Shown here: piece after piece, positions 26,017-35,098 of the stretch
How positions within the stretch are numbered: the stretch's first letter is position 1
How the letters are laid out: every line of letters starts with the position of its first letter
Assembly (NCBI RefSeq): GCF_014646375.1
Contig: NZ_BMNI01000001.1
Location: 1-64,000 of the forward strand
Direction: 5' to 3'
Length of the DNA: 64,000 nucleotides
Source: Nocardioides phosphati
GTDB lineage: Bacteria; Actinomycetota; Actinomycetes; Propionibacteriales; Nocardioidaceae
Notes under the pieces: generated by a model
What the model saw: the letters and a program-made list of their open reading frames with translations, nothing else
Database searches by the model: none
Told to the model about the DNA's origin: nothing
Position numbers and translations under genes: made by a program

Positions 26017-26703
26017 GTGAGCGACCTCATCGACACCACCGAGATGTACCTCCGCACGATCTACGAGCTGATCGAGGAGGGGATCGTGCCGCTGCGCGCC
26101 CGCATCGCCGAGCGCCTGCACCAGAGCGGCCCGACCGTGTCGCAGACCGTCGCCCGCCTCGAGCGTGACGGCCTGCTGACCGTCGAGGGCGACCGCCACC
26201 TCGAGCTCACCGACCACGGCCGCACCCTGGCCACCCGCGTCATGCGCAAGCACCGCCTCGCCGAGCGGCTGCTCACCGACATCATCGGGCTCGACTGGGA
26301 GCTGGTGCACGCCGAGGCCTGTCGCTGGGAGCACGTCATCTCCGAGCAGGTCGAGCGCCGCCTCCTGGAGCTGCTCGGCAACCCCACCGAGTCGCCGTAC
26401 GGCAACCCGATCCCGGGCCTCGACGAGCTCGGGCAGCCCGGAGACGTCGACGAGTTCATGGAGGGCGTCGAGGCGCTCGCCGCGATCACCGGCCCCGGCG
26501 AGGTGCGGGTCCTCGTGCGCCGCATCTCCGAGGAGACGCAGAAGGACGAGTCGCTGATGTCGGCGCTGCGCCGCGTCGGTGCGCTGCCGGGCCAGACCGT
26601 GACCGCGGCGCCGACGCGCGAGGGCGTCCTCGTGGGCTCCGGCGGCGAGACCGCCGAGGTCATGCTGGACTCGGCCGACCACATCTTCGTCACGCGCCTC
26701 TGA
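26017..26703 (+). CDS. ideR: Iron-dependent repressor, IdeR/DtxR type
   Basis: The 228-residue regulator represses iron-uptake genes when Fe2+ is bound. Counting from GTG 26017, all DtxR metal ligands fall at canonical numbers: Met10, Cys102, Glu105 and His106 (primary site), and His79, Glu83 and His98 (ancillary site). Cys102 rather than Asp argues for the iron (IdeR) and not manganese (MntR) class. The helix-turn-helix is at about 27-50 ([19 protein letters not shown]) and a C-terminal SH3-like domain follows residue 145. An upstream in-frame ATG (25999) is less likely because it would shift this numbering. Confidence 0.93.
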   Translation: MSDLIDTTEMYLRTIYELIEEGIVPLRARIAERLHQSGPTVSQTVARLERDGLLTVEGDRHLELTDHGRTLATRVMRKHRLAERLLTDIIGLDWELVHAEACRWEHVISEQVERRLLELLGNPTESPYGNPIPGLDELGQPGDVDEFMEGVEALAAITGPGEVRVLVRRISEETQKDESLMSALRRVGALPGQTVTAAPTREGVLVGSGGETAEVMLDSADHIFVTRL

Positions 26704-26865
26704 TCCGTACGCCGGCGCCGTGGTGCGCCGGGTGCCGACGCCGGGCCTGCGCGAGGGACCTGCCCGGCTTCGGGCTCGCTCGCTGCGCTCGCTAGCACCC
26801 TCAAGTGGCGGCCCGGCACCGGCCTGCGCCCGGAAGCCGGCCGGGCGTGCGCCGATGGGCGGCGC

Positions 26866-27135
26866 TCAGCTGCCGTAGCGGAGCTGTGCGCGGGCGCGGG
26901 CCTTGGCGGCCTCGGCCTCGCGGTCCTTCGGCGGCGCGGTGGTGACGAGGCGGTCGAGCAGGTGCTGGGTGATGTGCGCGATCTCGTGCACGGCCTCGTC
27001 GAAGGCGGCCTGGTTGGCCTGCGACGGCTTCACCGTGCCCGACACCTTGCGGACGAACTGCAGCGCCGCCGCGGTCACCTCGTCGGAGGTCGCCGGCGGC
27101 TCGAAGTTGTTGAGGGGGCGGATGTTGCGGCACAT
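26866..27135 (-). CDS. DUF2277 domain protein
   Basis: The 89-residue protein begins MCRNIRPLNNFEPPAT, the hallmark opening of DUF2277, a small conserved bacterial family of unknown function. The rest is helical and charged, with a basic Lys/Arg tail. ATG at 27135 is the family start. The 162-bp spacer between ideR and this convergent gene holds a low-complexity GCTCGCT stretch and no clear terminator. Confidence 0.88.
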   Translation of the reverse strand: MCRNIRPLNNFEPPATSDEVTAAALQFVRKVSGTVKPSQANQAAFDEAVHEIAHITQHLLDRLVTTAPPKDREAEAAKARARAQLRYGS

Positions 27136-27173
27136 GCCTCCACGGTAGCCGGACGTCTGGCTGGCGTGGAGGC

Positions 27174-29102
27174 TCAGAGGAAGCGCGCAGACTCCTCCGT
27201 CACCAGCACCACGCGGCCGTCGGGGAGGGGGACGGTGCGCAGCGCGGCGACGTCGTCGTACCCGTCGGCGCCGCGGACGTTGTGACGGGTGAGGGAGCCG
27301 CCGGCACCGACCTTCAGCTCGGAGACCCAGGCACTCACGCCACCCGACATCCCGTAGCGGGCGACCACGGCGTACGCCGTCTGGCGGGACGGGACCCACG
27401 TGAACTGGCGGGGGTCCTGGCCGGCCATGACCTGCAGGTTCCGGGCGTACTTCACGACGCCCTGGCGCACGGGGTGGCGCGGGTCGCGCAGGTCGAAGAC
27501 GGCGACCTGGCCACCGCGGGTCCTGCCCTTGTCGTCGGCGTCGACACCGAGGCCGAGGATCCGGCCCTTGCCGATCGGGTGGAGGTAGTCGGAGTAGCCC
27601 GGCACCTTCAGCGAGCCCAGTGTCCTCGGGTGGGCGGGGTCGGAGAGGTCGACGGCGTAGAGCGGGTCGACCTGGCGGAAGGTCACCAGGACCGCGAGGT
27701 CGTCGAACCAGCGCACCGACTGCAGCTGCTCGCCGACGCCCAGGCGGTCCACGCGCCCCAGCGGCTCGAGCGCGCCGTCCTTCTCCTGCAGCGTCACGAC
27801 GGAGTTCCAGTCGCCGGTCTGCTCCGACGGACCGACGGCGACGCGCAGCGTGTCGTCGACCGCGTCCATCGCCCAGCGGTCCGCGACGAAGCCGTCGACC
27901 TCCCCGCTCCCGACGTACGCCGCGTGGTCGCCGTCCAGGGCGAAGGCGTGGAGCTGCGTCGTGCCGGAGCCGCGACCGGGCCAGGGGCCGACGCCCTTGG
28001 TGAGCGGCATGGGGCCGCCGCAGACCATCGCCCGGCACTCGCCGCCCCACCCGCCGGGCGTGGCCAGGTAGAGCCGGTCGGCGGAGGAGTAGACGGTCTG
28101 GCCGTCGGTCGCCACCCCCGTGGACGACCGATGGTCGGGCGCATCCGCCGACCAGCCCACGACCGAGACGGTGCCCGCGCCGCCGAAGTCCTCGGGGCGG
28201 GCCATGTCACCGCAGGCGACGACCTGCTGCGTCCGGCCGTGCGACGTGAGCGAAGGAAGCCAGTCGGAGATCGTCGAGTGCGCGGCGATCTCGCGGTTCT
28301 TCCGCAGTGCCTCCCGCTCGGTCAGCGAGCCGTGCGGCATCACGAAGTCGAGCATGGGAAGGCCGCTGGCCAGGACCAGTCGCACCGTGTCCCCGTACTG
28401 GCGGGCGGCGAGCAGGTTCGCGGCGTACGTCGTGGTGTCGACGACCTCGGGCGCGGCCGGGTCCGCGAGCGAGACCGTCGTGACGCGCGTGGACGGGCCG
28501 TCGGCGCTCCAGCTCTGACCGAGCACGATGACCCGGTCGTCGGCGAGGAGGAGCTCGGGCTGCTGCTGCTCCTTCGCGCCCTCGAGGAGGTCGAGGCGGC
28601 CCACCCGCCGGGGCGTCTTGCCGGTCACGTCGTAGACGACGAGGTCGTCGCCGACGGCCCGGACCAGCACGCCGTCGTCGGCCTTGACCACGTCGGGCTC
28701 GTCGACCCCGGCCTCCTGGACGTTGGTGCCGGTGGCGCTGCTGGACGCCTCGGCGACGGACTTCGTCGCCAGCGGGGCCCGCGCCTCCACCGCGACGGGC
28801 GTGTCGTCGAGGACGCCGCGCGCGCCGCCGTACAGGACGCCGCCGCCCCAGCCCCAGGCGGTGACCAGGTCGCGGGTGTTGTCGACGTACCAGTCGAGGA
28901 GGGACTCGCAGTCGCCGGCCGAGACGAGTGAGAGGTCGCCGGCGGTGAGCGGTGTGCCGGCGGCGAGCCGCTGCCCTGCCGAGGGCCGTCCGTCGTCACC
29001 GCGGGGGAGCGTGGTGTGGTCGCCGACCTGGACGCCGGCCACGAAGGCGCCGCCGAGGGCGAGGGCCGCGACGCCGGCGGTGACGGGGAGCGAGATCTTC
29101 AT
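27174..29102 (-). CDS. Secreted beta-propeller protein (PF09826-like)
   Basis: This 642-residue protein has an N-terminal signal or anchor helix (about residues 5-24) followed by a domain with WD40-like blades: TNVQEAGVDEPDVVKADDG, VRVVGDDLVVYD-type strands, and YLATPGGWG repeats. The NVQEAGVDEPD motif is the signature of secreted beta-propeller proteins distantly related to WD40, found in actinobacteria and archaea. Function is unknown; binding or scaffolding outside the cell is likely. It stands alone, 37 bases from the DUF2277 gene. Confidence 0.85.
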   Translation of the reverse strand: MKISLPVTAGVAALALGGAFVAGVQVGDHTTLPRGDDGRPSAGQRLAAGTPLTAGDLSLVSAGDCESLLDWYVDNTRDLVTAWGWGGGVLYGGARGVLDDTPVAVEARAPLATKSVAEASSSATGTNVQEAGVDEPDVVKADDGVLVRAVGDDLVVYDVTGKTPRRVGRLDLLEGAKEQQQPELLLADDRVIVLGQSWSADGPSTRVTTVSLADPAAPEVVDTTTYAANLLAARQYGDTVRLVLASGLPMLDFVMPHGSLTEREALRKNREIAAHSTISDWLPSLTSHGRTQQVVACGDMARPEDFGGAGTVSVVGWSADAPDHRSSTGVATDGQTVYSSADRLYLATPGGWGGECRAMVCGGPMPLTKGVGPWPGRGSGTTQLHAFALDGDHAAYVGSGEVDGFVADRWAMDAVDDTLRVAVGPSEQTGDWNSVVTLQEKDGALEPLGRVDRLGVGEQLQSVRWFDDLAVLVTFRQVDPLYAVDLSDPAHPRTLGSLKVPGYSDYLHPIGKGRILGLGVDADDKGRTRGGQVAVFDLRDPRHPVRQGVVKYARNLQVMAGQDPRQFTWVPSRQTAYAVVARYGMSGGVSAWVSELKVGAGGSLTRHNVRGADGYDDVAALRTVPLPDGRVVLVTEESARFL

Positions 29103-29194
29103 GCCGGTGGGACGCGCCGGCCGACGAGGTGGTTCCCGCCCGGGTCACGGGGGATGGTTCCGCGCTGTCGGTGACCTGCGGCAGAGTGTCCGGC

Positions 29195-30364
29195 ATGACC
29201 GACCGCGATCTCGACATCGTCCTCTTCGGCGCCACCGGCTTCACCGGTGGCCTCACGGCGGAGTACCTCGCCCGCCACGCTCCGGCCAACCTGCGCTGGG
29301 CCCTGGCCGGGCGCAACAAGGCGAAGCTCGAGCAGGTGCGCGACCGCCTCGCCGGCATCGACCCGCGGCTCGAGGTCATGGAGCTGGTCGTCGTCGACGC
29401 CGGTGACCAGGCCGCCCTCGAGCTGGTCGTGGCCCGGGCGCATGCCGTGATCACCACCGTCGGCCCCTACCTCCAGCTGGGTGAGCCGCTCGTCGCCGCG
29501 TGCGCCGCGCAGGGCACCGACTACGTCGACCTGACCGGCGAGCCCGAGTTCGTCGACACGATGTACGTGAAGCACCACGCGACCGCCGAGGCGACCGGTG
29601 CGCGCATCGTCCACTCCTGCGGCTTCGACTCCATCCCGCACGACCTCGGCGCGCTCTACACGGTGAAGCAGCTCGACGCCTCGAAGCCGATCACCGTGCG
29701 CGGCGTCGTCCGCTCCAACGGCACCTTCTCCGGTGGCACCTTCCACTCCGCGCTCGGCGCCTTCGCGCGCGCCAGGCAGATGCGCGACGCGATGGTCGCG
29801 CGCCGCAAGGCCGAGCCGAAGCCCGAGGGCCGCCGGAGCCGCGCCGTCGCCGGCAAGCCCGGGCGCGACCGGCTCCTCGGCTACTGGCTGGTGCCGCTGC
29901 CGACGATCGACCCGTTCGTCGTCGCCCGCAGCGGCGCGGCCCTGCCGGCGTACGGCCCGGACTTCCGCTACTCCCACTTCGCCGGCACCAAGACCCTGCG
30001 GTACGCCGCGGGCGGCTCGCTCGGCGCTGCCGGCCTCGCGGTCGCCGCACAGGTCAAGCCGGTGCGCGAGCTCCTGGGCCGGAAGGTCCCGCAGGGCGAG
30101 GGGCCGAGCGAGCAGCGCCGGCGGAAGTCGTGGTTCACCGTCGACTTCGTGGGCGAGTCGGGCAGCCGCACGGTCCACACGCGGGTGTCGGGCGGCGACC
30201 CGGGCTACACCGAGACGTCGAAGATGCTCGCCGAGTCGGCGCTCTGCCTGGTCTTCGACGACAACCCCTCGACGGCCGGCATGGTCACCCCCGCGCAGGC
30301 GATGGGTGACCGGCTGATCCACCGCCTCGAGGCCGCGGGCATCCGGTTCCAGACGATCAGCTGA
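29195..30364 (+). CDS. Saccharopine dehydrogenase-like NAD(P)-dependent oxidoreductase
   Basis: The 389-residue protein starts MTDRDLDIVLFGATGFTGGL, with a Rossmann G-A-T-G-F-T-G motif at about residues 12-18 and the conserved DYVDLTGE near 111-118 and CGFDSIPHDLG near 141-151. This is the Lys9-type trans-acting enoyl reductase/saccharopine dehydrogenase group (mycobacterial Rv2449c-like). In mycobacteria a relative acts in phthiocerol lipid synthesis; here no lipid genes adjoin. Its last eight bases overlap the convergent methyltransferase gene. Confidence 0.88.
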   Translation: MTDRDLDIVLFGATGFTGGLTAEYLARHAPANLRWALAGRNKAKLEQVRDRLAGIDPRLEVMELVVVDAGDQAALELVVARAHAVITTVGPYLQLGEPLVAACAAQGTDYVDLTGEPEFVDTMYVKHHATAEATGARIVHSCGFDSIPHDLGALYTVKQLDASKPITVRGVVRSNGTFSGGTFHSALGAFARARQMRDAMVARRKAEPKPEGRRSRAVAGKPGRDRLLGYWLVPLPTIDPFVVARSGAALPAYGPDFRYSHFAGTKTLRYAAGGSLGAAGLAVAAQVKPVRELLGRKVPQGEGPSEQRRRKSWFTVDFVGESGSRTVHTRVSGGDPGYTETSKMLAESALCLVFDDNPSTAGMVTPAQAMGDRLIHRLEAAGIRFQTIS

Positions 30365-31204
30365 CCGCTTCGACGACGCGCACGATCCGGGCCCCCGCGC
30401 GCAGCTCCGGGGAGAGCCCGAAGCGCGCGTCGTCGGGGCGGTGCAGCGCCGCCGCGGAGAAGCCGGCGGCCCGCAGTGCCTCGGTCGCGGCGGCGGCGTC
30501 GGCGAAGTGGAAGTGGATCCTGCCGCGCACGAAGACACCGAGCAGCGTCGAGAAGCTGCTGAGCAGCGGGCTGTGGTTCTCGCCGGCGAGGTGCAGGTCG
30601 GAGAGGTAGACGCCCGCCGGGAAGCGGCGCAGTCCCGTCGCGATCCGCGCCCACAGGCCGGTGACCGCGTCGGCGGGGAGGTAGTTGAGCAGGCCCTCGG
30701 TGATCACGGCCGTGCCGACGGTCGGGTCGAGCTGGGCGAAGAGCGCCTCCAGCGAGAGCGGGCCGTCGGTGGCGAGCGCGTCGATGTCGACGACCCGGTG
30801 GCCGGCCGGCAGGGGAGTGCCCAGGCGCGCGAGCGCGTCACGCTTCTGCCGGGCCATCGCCGGCAGGTCGGCCTCGACGTAGGTCAGCCGCCCGGCGTAC
30901 GTCGAGGCGTAGCTCAGGCCGCGGGGCGAGAGGCCGGCCGCGATCTCGACGACCTGGCCGACCCGGCCGCTCTCGATCGCCTCGGTGAGCAGGGTGTCCA
31001 TCGCGCGGTGCCGGCCGAGGAGGAGCCCCTCGAGGGTGGGCCCGCCACCTCGTGCGGAGGCGCCCATCACGGGCCGCAGCGCGTTGTAGAGGACCGCGCC
31101 GGTGCGCGTGGCGAGGGCAGCAGGACCGAGCCGTGACGCGCCCAGACGTAGCCGGTGTAGTGGGCGGTGGGGCTGATCGCCGCGGAGCTGCGTCGCAGGA
31201 GCAT
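30357..31204 (-). pseudogene. SAM-dependent methyltransferase (LCMT/O-methyltransferase-like), frameshifted
   Basis: An intact 237-residue frame (start 31070) carries the methyltransferase core: EIAAGLSPRG near 41-50, YVEADLP and ITEGLLNYL, as in leucine-carboxyl-methyltransferase-like O-methyltransferases. Its natural N-terminus is in another frame: ATG 31204 follows GGGAAGGG and reads MLLRRSSAAISPTAHYTGYV, and then loses the frame near 31117-31122 (plus-strand GGGCAGCAG). Restoring one base there would continue as LATRTGAVLYNALRPVMG into the core. The gene therefore appears split by a one-base deletion, either a real mutation or a sequencing error. The acceptor is unknown. Confidence 0.7.
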
Positions 31205-31261
31205 CGGGCTTCCCTTCCCGCGCGCCGGCTGGGGCGGAGGTCGCCGTGGCTCCGTCGTGCG

Positions 31262-31337
31262 TGGCGCCCCAGGCAGGATTCGAACCTGCGACACCCGCTT
31301 TAGGAGAGCGGTGCTCTATCCCCTGAGCTACTAGGGC
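31262..31337 (-). tRNA. tRNA-Arg (anticodon CCU)
   Basis: The minus strand folds as a cloverleaf: acceptor GCCCTAG / CTGGGGC, D arm with GCTCAGGGGATAGAGC, anticodon stem CCGCT / AGCGG enclosing CTCCTAA (anticodon CCT, reading AGG), and T arm GCAGG-TTCGAAT-CCTGC. G73 and an encoded CCA follow. Confidence 0.97.
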
Positions 31338-31511
31338 GGGGTTGTCGCGACGCGCGACCGCGACACGACGGCGTACATCCTCGCACGGGGTCCGCTCAGG
31401 GTGCTGGGGGGATGCTTTTGTCCGATCGCGCCGCGCACGTCACAATGCAGGGACGTGTCGTCCTTCACTCGGGGAGGGCAGCGCGCCTGCCCGCGTCCAG
31501 AAGGAAGTCTG

Positions 31512-32696
31512 TTGAGCCAGCACAGCGCCGCTGCCCGGCACCGCGCCGCGGCGCCGCGTCACCACCACGTGCTGCGGTCCTTCGGCTACTGCCTGCTGGC
31601 GCTGACGGTCGGGGCGATGCTCTTCGTCTCCTACTCCGTGCGCACCCTGACGGCCAACGTCGACGTCGTCGGCACCGGCTACCTGACCCACCGTGCCGTC
31701 AAGGAGCTGGTGGCGGGTCCGCGCCAGCCGCTCAACGTGCTGGTCATGGGGTCCGACGCCCGCGACGGCAAGGGCAACAACATCGACGGCCTGACCGGCG
31801 ACGGCCAGCGCTCCGACACCACGATCCTGCTCCACCTCTCGGCCGACCGGAAGCACGCGTACGGCGTGAGCCTGCCGCGCGACGGCATGGTCCAGCGCCC
31901 CGACTGCCAGATGCCCAACGGCAAGACGATCCCCGGCGGCTTCGCGATGTGGAACGTCGCCTTCTCGCTCGGCGGCCCGCTCTGCACGATGCAGCAGGTC
32001 GAGAAGCTGACCGGCATCCACGTCGACCACTTCGTCGTCGTCGACTTCGGTGGCTTCAAGGGCATGGTCGACGCCGTCAAGGGCGTCGAGATCTGTGTGC
32101 CGAAGGAGGTCAACGACACCCACGGCCACATCCACCTCGACGCCGGCCGTCGTGTCGTCAGGGGCAAGGAGGCGCTCGACTACGTGCGCGTCCGCAGCGA
32201 CATCTCCGCCAACGGCGACATCGGCCGGATGAAGCGCCAGCAGGTCTTCATCGCCTCGCTGATCGACCGGGTGATGAGCAAGGGCGTGGTGCTCTCGCCG
32301 ACGAAGCTGCTCAGCTTCCTCAAGGCCGCGACCAAGTCGCTGACCGTCGACTCCGGGCTGAAGGACATCCGCAAGATGGCCGGCCTCGCCCTGGAGTTCA
32401 AGGACATCGACATGGCGAACATCAAGTTCATCACCGTGCCGTTCCAGTCCTACGCGCCCGACCCCAACCGCCTCGAGTGGAAGACCGACGAGGCCAACGT
32501 GCTGTGGCGCAAGATCCGCAAGGACCTTCCGCTGACCAAGAAGCTCAGCTCCGAGGCGGTCACCGCCGGCGAGAGTGACAACAGCAAGCCCTCGTCCTCG
32601 TCCTCGTCCTCGCCCAGCTCCTCCCCGTCCTCGTCGCCCTCGGCCGACGAGAAGACCCGCGAGGAGATCGCGCAGGAGAACGGCCTCTGCGCGTGA
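31512..32696 (+). CDS. LytR-CpsA-Psr (LCP) family cell-wall ligase
   Basis: The 394-residue protein attaches undecaprenyl-linked glycopolymers to peptidoglycan. It has a cytoplasmic basic N-terminus, one membrane helix (about residues 23-44) and an extracellular LCP domain with LNVLVMGSDAR, RSDTTILLHL, YGVSLPRDGMV and the Arg-rich DYVRVRSD motif that binds pyrophosphate. A C-terminal Ser-rich tail is encoded by a TCCTCG microsatellite (about 32590-32640). TTG at 31512 is chosen because AAGGAAG lies six bases upstream; the longer frame from 31401 has no such site. The next gene overlaps it by four bases. Confidence 0.88.
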   Translation: MSQHSAAARHRAAAPRHHHVLRSFGYCLLALTVGAMLFVSYSVRTLTANVDVVGTGYLTHRAVKELVAGPRQPLNVLVMGSDARDGKGNNIDGLTGDGQRSDTTILLHLSADRKHAYGVSLPRDGMVQRPDCQMPNGKTIPGGFAMWNVAFSLGGPLCTMQQVEKLTGIHVDHFVVVDFGGFKGMVDAVKGVEICVPKEVNDTHGHIHLDAGRRVVRGKEALDYVRVRSDISANGDIGRMKRQQVFIASLIDRVMSKGVVLSPTKLLSFLKAATKSLTVDSGLKDIRKMAGLALEFKDIDMANIKFITVPFQSYAPDPNRLEWKTDEANVLWRKIRKDLPLTKKLSSEAVTAGESDNSKPSSSSSSSPSSSPSSSPSADEKTREEIAQENGLCA

Positions 32697-32920
32697 CCGG
32701 CGCGCCTGACGAGTCCACCTCCGCGCACACGCCGAAGGAGGTCGAGCCGGTGGACGTCGAGCCGGTGGAGGTCGAGCCGGCCTGGAAGCGCAAGGCGCGC
32801 CTCGCCGCGATCTTCGGCGACGTGGTACCCGAGAGCACCTCCGACGACCGCGATGAGCAGGGCTCCGGTGGCACGTCGGAGGAGTGGCTCAAGCGGCAGG
32901 TCCCGCCGCACCACGGCTGA
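32693..32920 (+). CDS. Small acidic conserved protein downstream of LCP gene
   Basis: The 75-residue protein starts at GTG 32693, overlapping the LCP stop (GTGA). A Glu/Val/Pro repeat (VEPVDVEPVEVEPAWKRKA) is followed by LAAIFGDVVPE and a C-terminal EEWLKRQVPPHHG. Such small proteins with the AIFGDVLPE and W-L-x-x-Q-x-P-P-H pattern recur downstream of cell-wall genes in actinomycetes, function unknown. No signal peptide or helix is present, so it is cytoplasmic. Confidence 0.7.
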   Translation: MTGAPDESTSAHTPKEVEPVDVEPVEVEPAWKRKARLAAIFGDVVPESTSDDRDEQGSGGTSEEWLKRQVPPHHG

Positions 32921-33002
32921 CGCACCGACCACGGCGAGGGCGGCGGACGGTGCCTGTGGAGAGCGCCGGCACGGGTCGGCGTACGCGCTCTAGCGTCGGG
33001 CC

Positions 33003-33638
33003 ATGGACGTCTCGGGTGTACGCCGTCGGCTGGCCGCCGCGGCAGGTGAGGTGCGGCGGGCGCTGCTGGTGCGGCGCCGGCTGCTGAGCGCGGTGTGTGC
33101 CGCGGTGGCGGTGCTGGCGACCCTGCGGGCGCTCGCGCCGCCGCCGGAGCCGACGGCGCAGACCCTCGTCGCCGTGCGCCACCTGGCGGCCGGCAGCGTG
33201 GTCGCGCCCGGTGACGTCGCCAGTGAGGCCCTGCCTGCCGCGGCGGTGCCCGACGACGCGGCCGAGGCTCCCGTGGGGCGCACGCTGGCGGCGGCGGTGG
33301 GCGCGGGGGAGGTGCTCACCGATGCCCGGCTGGTCGGGCCGTCACTCCTCGAGGGGCGTCCGGGTGCGGTCGCGCTGCCGGTCCGGATCCCCGACGCCGA
33401 CGTCGTGGCGCTGCTCCGGGTCGGCGACCGGGTCGACCTCTACGCCGCCGACCCGGCAGCGGCCGATCCGCTGGGCACGCGCTTGCTTGATGCAGCGCTC
33501 GTCCTCGCGCTGCCCGCGCCGGTCAGCCGTGACGGGCGGCAGGGCCGGCTGGTCGTGCTCCAGGTGACGCCAGAACAGGGAGCAGAGATCTCCGGCCACG
33601 CGGCGCGCTGTCTCCTGACGGTCGCGTTGGCCCGCTAG
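33003..33638 (+). CDS. SAF-domain membrane protein (CpaB/RcpC-like)
   Basis: The 211-residue protein has a basic cytoplasmic N-terminus, one helix (about residues 28-44), then an SAF domain: TLVAVRHLAAGSVVAPGDV (about 54-72) and the GRTLAAAVGAGEVLT repeat (about 95-110). A C-terminal part resembles the RcpC/CpaB extension of Flp pilus assembly proteins (LPVRIPDADVVALLRVGDRVD). No pilus genes are nearby; in actinomycetes this gene recurs beside mscL, so the job is unclear. Confidence 0.8.
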   Translation: MDVSGVRRRLAAAAGEVRRALLVRRRLLSAVCAAVAVLATLRALAPPPEPTAQTLVAVRHLAAGSVVAPGDVASEALPAAAVPDDAAEAPVGRTLAAAVGAGEVLTDARLVGPSLLEGRPGAVALPVRIPDADVVALLRVGDRVDLYAADPAAADPLGTRLLDAALVLALPAPVSRDGRQGRLVVLQVTPEQGAEISGHAARCLLTVALAR

Positions 33639-33699
33639 TCTGCGGGCAAGATCGCCATGCTCGGCGCATGGCGCACCGGTAACTTGAAGGAGAGATCAG

Positions 33700-34053
33700 A
33701 TGTCCGGTTTCAAGAACTTCCTGCTCCGTGGCAACCTCATCGAGCTCGCTGTCGCGTTCATCATGGCGACGGCCTTCGCCAAGGTCGTCACCGAGTTCAC
33801 CAACGTCGTGATGGGCTTCATCGGCAAGGCCGGCGGCCAGCCGGACTTCGGCAAGGTCAAGGTCGCTGAGGTCAACGTCGGCCTCTTCCTCAACGCGCTC
33901 GTCGCGTTCGTGATCATCGCTGCGGTCGTCTACTTCTTCATCGTGGTGCCCTACACCCACGCGAAGGAGAAGTTCTTCCCGGCCGAGGCTGCGGGCCCGT
34001 CCGAGGTCGAGCTCCTGACCGACATCCGCAACGCCCTGGTCGAGCGCGCCTGA
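33700..34053 (+). CDS. mscL: Large-conductance mechanosensitive channel
   Basis: The 117-residue channel opens under membrane tension to release solutes during hypo-osmotic shock. The family opening F-L-L-R-G-N-L-I-E-L-A-V-A-F forms the N-terminal amphipathic helix and start of TM1 (residues 14-36); TM2 is near 68-90, and a C-terminal helical bundle (VELLTDIRNAL) ends the protein. AAGGAGAG lies eight bases before ATG. The usual NVVxP-type loop between helices is shortened. A terminator follows. Confidence 0.95.
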   Translation: MSGFKNFLLRGNLIELAVAFIMATAFAKVVTEFTNVVMGFIGKAGGQPDFGKVKVAEVNVGLFLNALVAFVIIAAVVYFFIVVPYTHAKEKFFPAEAAGPSEVELLTDIRNALVERA

Positions 34054-34070
34054 GTCGCCACCGCTCCACC

Positions 34071-34104
34071 GCGAGGCCCGTCTCCCCAGGGAGGCGGGCC
34101 TCGC
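34071..34104 (+). terminator. Terminator after mscL
   Basis: Ten-bp stem GCGAGGCCCG / CGGGCCTCGC extended by CTCC/GGAG inside. ATTTCCCC follows on the plus strand. Confidence 0.8.
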
Positions 34105-34147
34105 GCCATTTCCCCGTCGAGTGGTGGGGTTGCGTACACTGGCAGTC

Positions 34148-34167
34148 GGCTGGCGCGAGTGCCAGCC
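34148..34167 (+). other. Hairpin in the fmdB leader
   Basis: GGCTGGC-gcgagt-GCCAGCC is a perfect seven-bp stem 45 bases upstream of fmdB. It could be a leader structure; TACACT at 34135-34140 is a possible -10 box just before it. Confidence 0.4.
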
Positions 34168-34211
34168 ACCTCCCTGCCGCAGGGCTGATGAGGAGATGAG
34201 AGGAGCACCCG

Positions 34212-34451
34212 ATGCCGACCTACCAGTACGCCTGCACCGCGTGTGGCCACGCCTTCGAGCAGTACCAGAGCTTCAGCGAGGATGCGCTGACGGTCTGCCC
34301 CGAGTGCGACGGCAAGCTCCGCAAGGTCTTCTCCGCCGCGGCCGTGACCTTCAACGGCTCGGGCTTCTACCGCACCGACTCGCGCTCGTCCTCCAGTAGC
34401 AGCTCCTCCGGTGGGAGCTCGAAGCCGTCGAGCACCGCCAGCGCCAGCTGA
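34212..34451 (+). CDS. FmdB family zinc-ribbon protein (Ruc-like)
   Basis: The 79-residue protein has a zinc ribbon with C-x2-C pairs at CTACG (about residues 8-11) and CPEC (about 29-32), then a Ser-rich disordered tail (SRSSSSSSSSGGSS). FmdB proteins were first linked to formamidase regulation. The mycobacterial homologue at the same locus (Rv0991c, Ruc) is reported as a redox-regulated chaperone whose tail is disordered, so a chaperone-like role is possible here. The neighbour is the 5-formyl-THF cyclo-ligase gene, as in mycobacteria. Confidence 0.88.
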   Translation: MPTYQYACTACGHAFEQYQSFSEDALTVCPECDGKLRKVFSAAAVTFNGSGFYRTDSRSSSSSSSSGGSSKPSSTASAS

Positions 34452-34454
34452 CGC

Positions 34455-35039
34455 TCAGAAGCGGGTGACGCCCGACGGCGTCGCCGCCGCGTGGACCGGC
34501 ACGTCGTGCGGCTCGGCCGGCACGGCGTCGAGCAGCTCGCCGTCGTGCAGGAGCACGCAGACGAAGGCGTCGGGAGCGGCGCGGTTGAGCGCCCGGTCGT
34601 AGGAGCCGCCGCCCTTGCCCATGCGCACGCCGTCGGCACCGGCGGCCATGCCCGGCACGAGCAGCACCTCGGCGGTCGCTATGCCCTCCGGGCCGACGCG
34701 GGGCCCGGCGGGCTCCAGCAGGCCCCGTCGCGCGGGCACGAGGTCGTCCTCGGTGCGCAGGACGGCCCAGTCGAGGTCGTTGTCGGGGAGCAGCACCGGC
34801 AGCAGGACCCGCTTGCCGGCGGCGAGCAGCCCGGAGAGCAGCGCACCCGTGCCGGGCTCCGAGCCGACCGCGACGTACGCCGCCACGGTGGCCGCCCGGC
34901 GTACCTCGGGGAGGGCGAGCACGACGTCGGCCAGGGCCTGTGCGCTGGCCCCCAGGGTGGCGACGTCGAGCGAGCGTCGGGCAGCGAGAAGTTGGTCACG
35001 CAGGCCGGTCTTCGCGAGCGTGACGTCGGGCTCGGGCAT
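34455..35039 (-). CDS. 5-formyltetrahydrofolate cyclo-ligase
   Basis: This 194-residue enzyme converts 5-formyl-THF to 5,10-methenyl-THF with ATP. It has the N-terminal KTGLRDQLLAARRSL helix, LLPVLLPDNDLDWA, LLVPGMAAGADGVRMGKGGGSYDRAL (the conserved R-x-G-x-G-G-G-Y-D-R ATP/phosphate site near 140-150) and a PHDVPV motif near the end. Length is typical. The short spacer to the divergent uridylyltransferase gene (59 bases) leaves room for one compact promoter region. Confidence 0.92.
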   Translation of the reverse strand: MPEPDVTLAKTGLRDQLLAARRSLDVATLGASAQALADVVLALPEVRRAATVAAYVAVGSEPGTGALLSGLLAAGKRVLLPVLLPDNDLDWAVLRTEDDLVPARRGLLEPAGPRVGPEGIATAEVLLVPGMAAGADGVRMGKGGGSYDRALNRAAPDAFVCVLLHDGELLDAVPAEPHDVPVHAAATPSGVTRF

Positions 35040-35098
35040 GCCGGTCAGCCTACGGTCGATTGGAAACCTGCGGCATGCACCGGCCTACGATGCCCCGC

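Noticed and set aside
26704..26865. GCTCGCT low-complexity stretch between ideR and the DUF2277 gene
   Set aside because: Neither a clear inverted repeat nor an ORF is present; it may be simple GC-rich spacer.
32577..32645. Short tandem repeats of TCCTCG
   Set aside because: They are in frame and encode the Ser-rich tail of the LCP protein; no separate element is needed.
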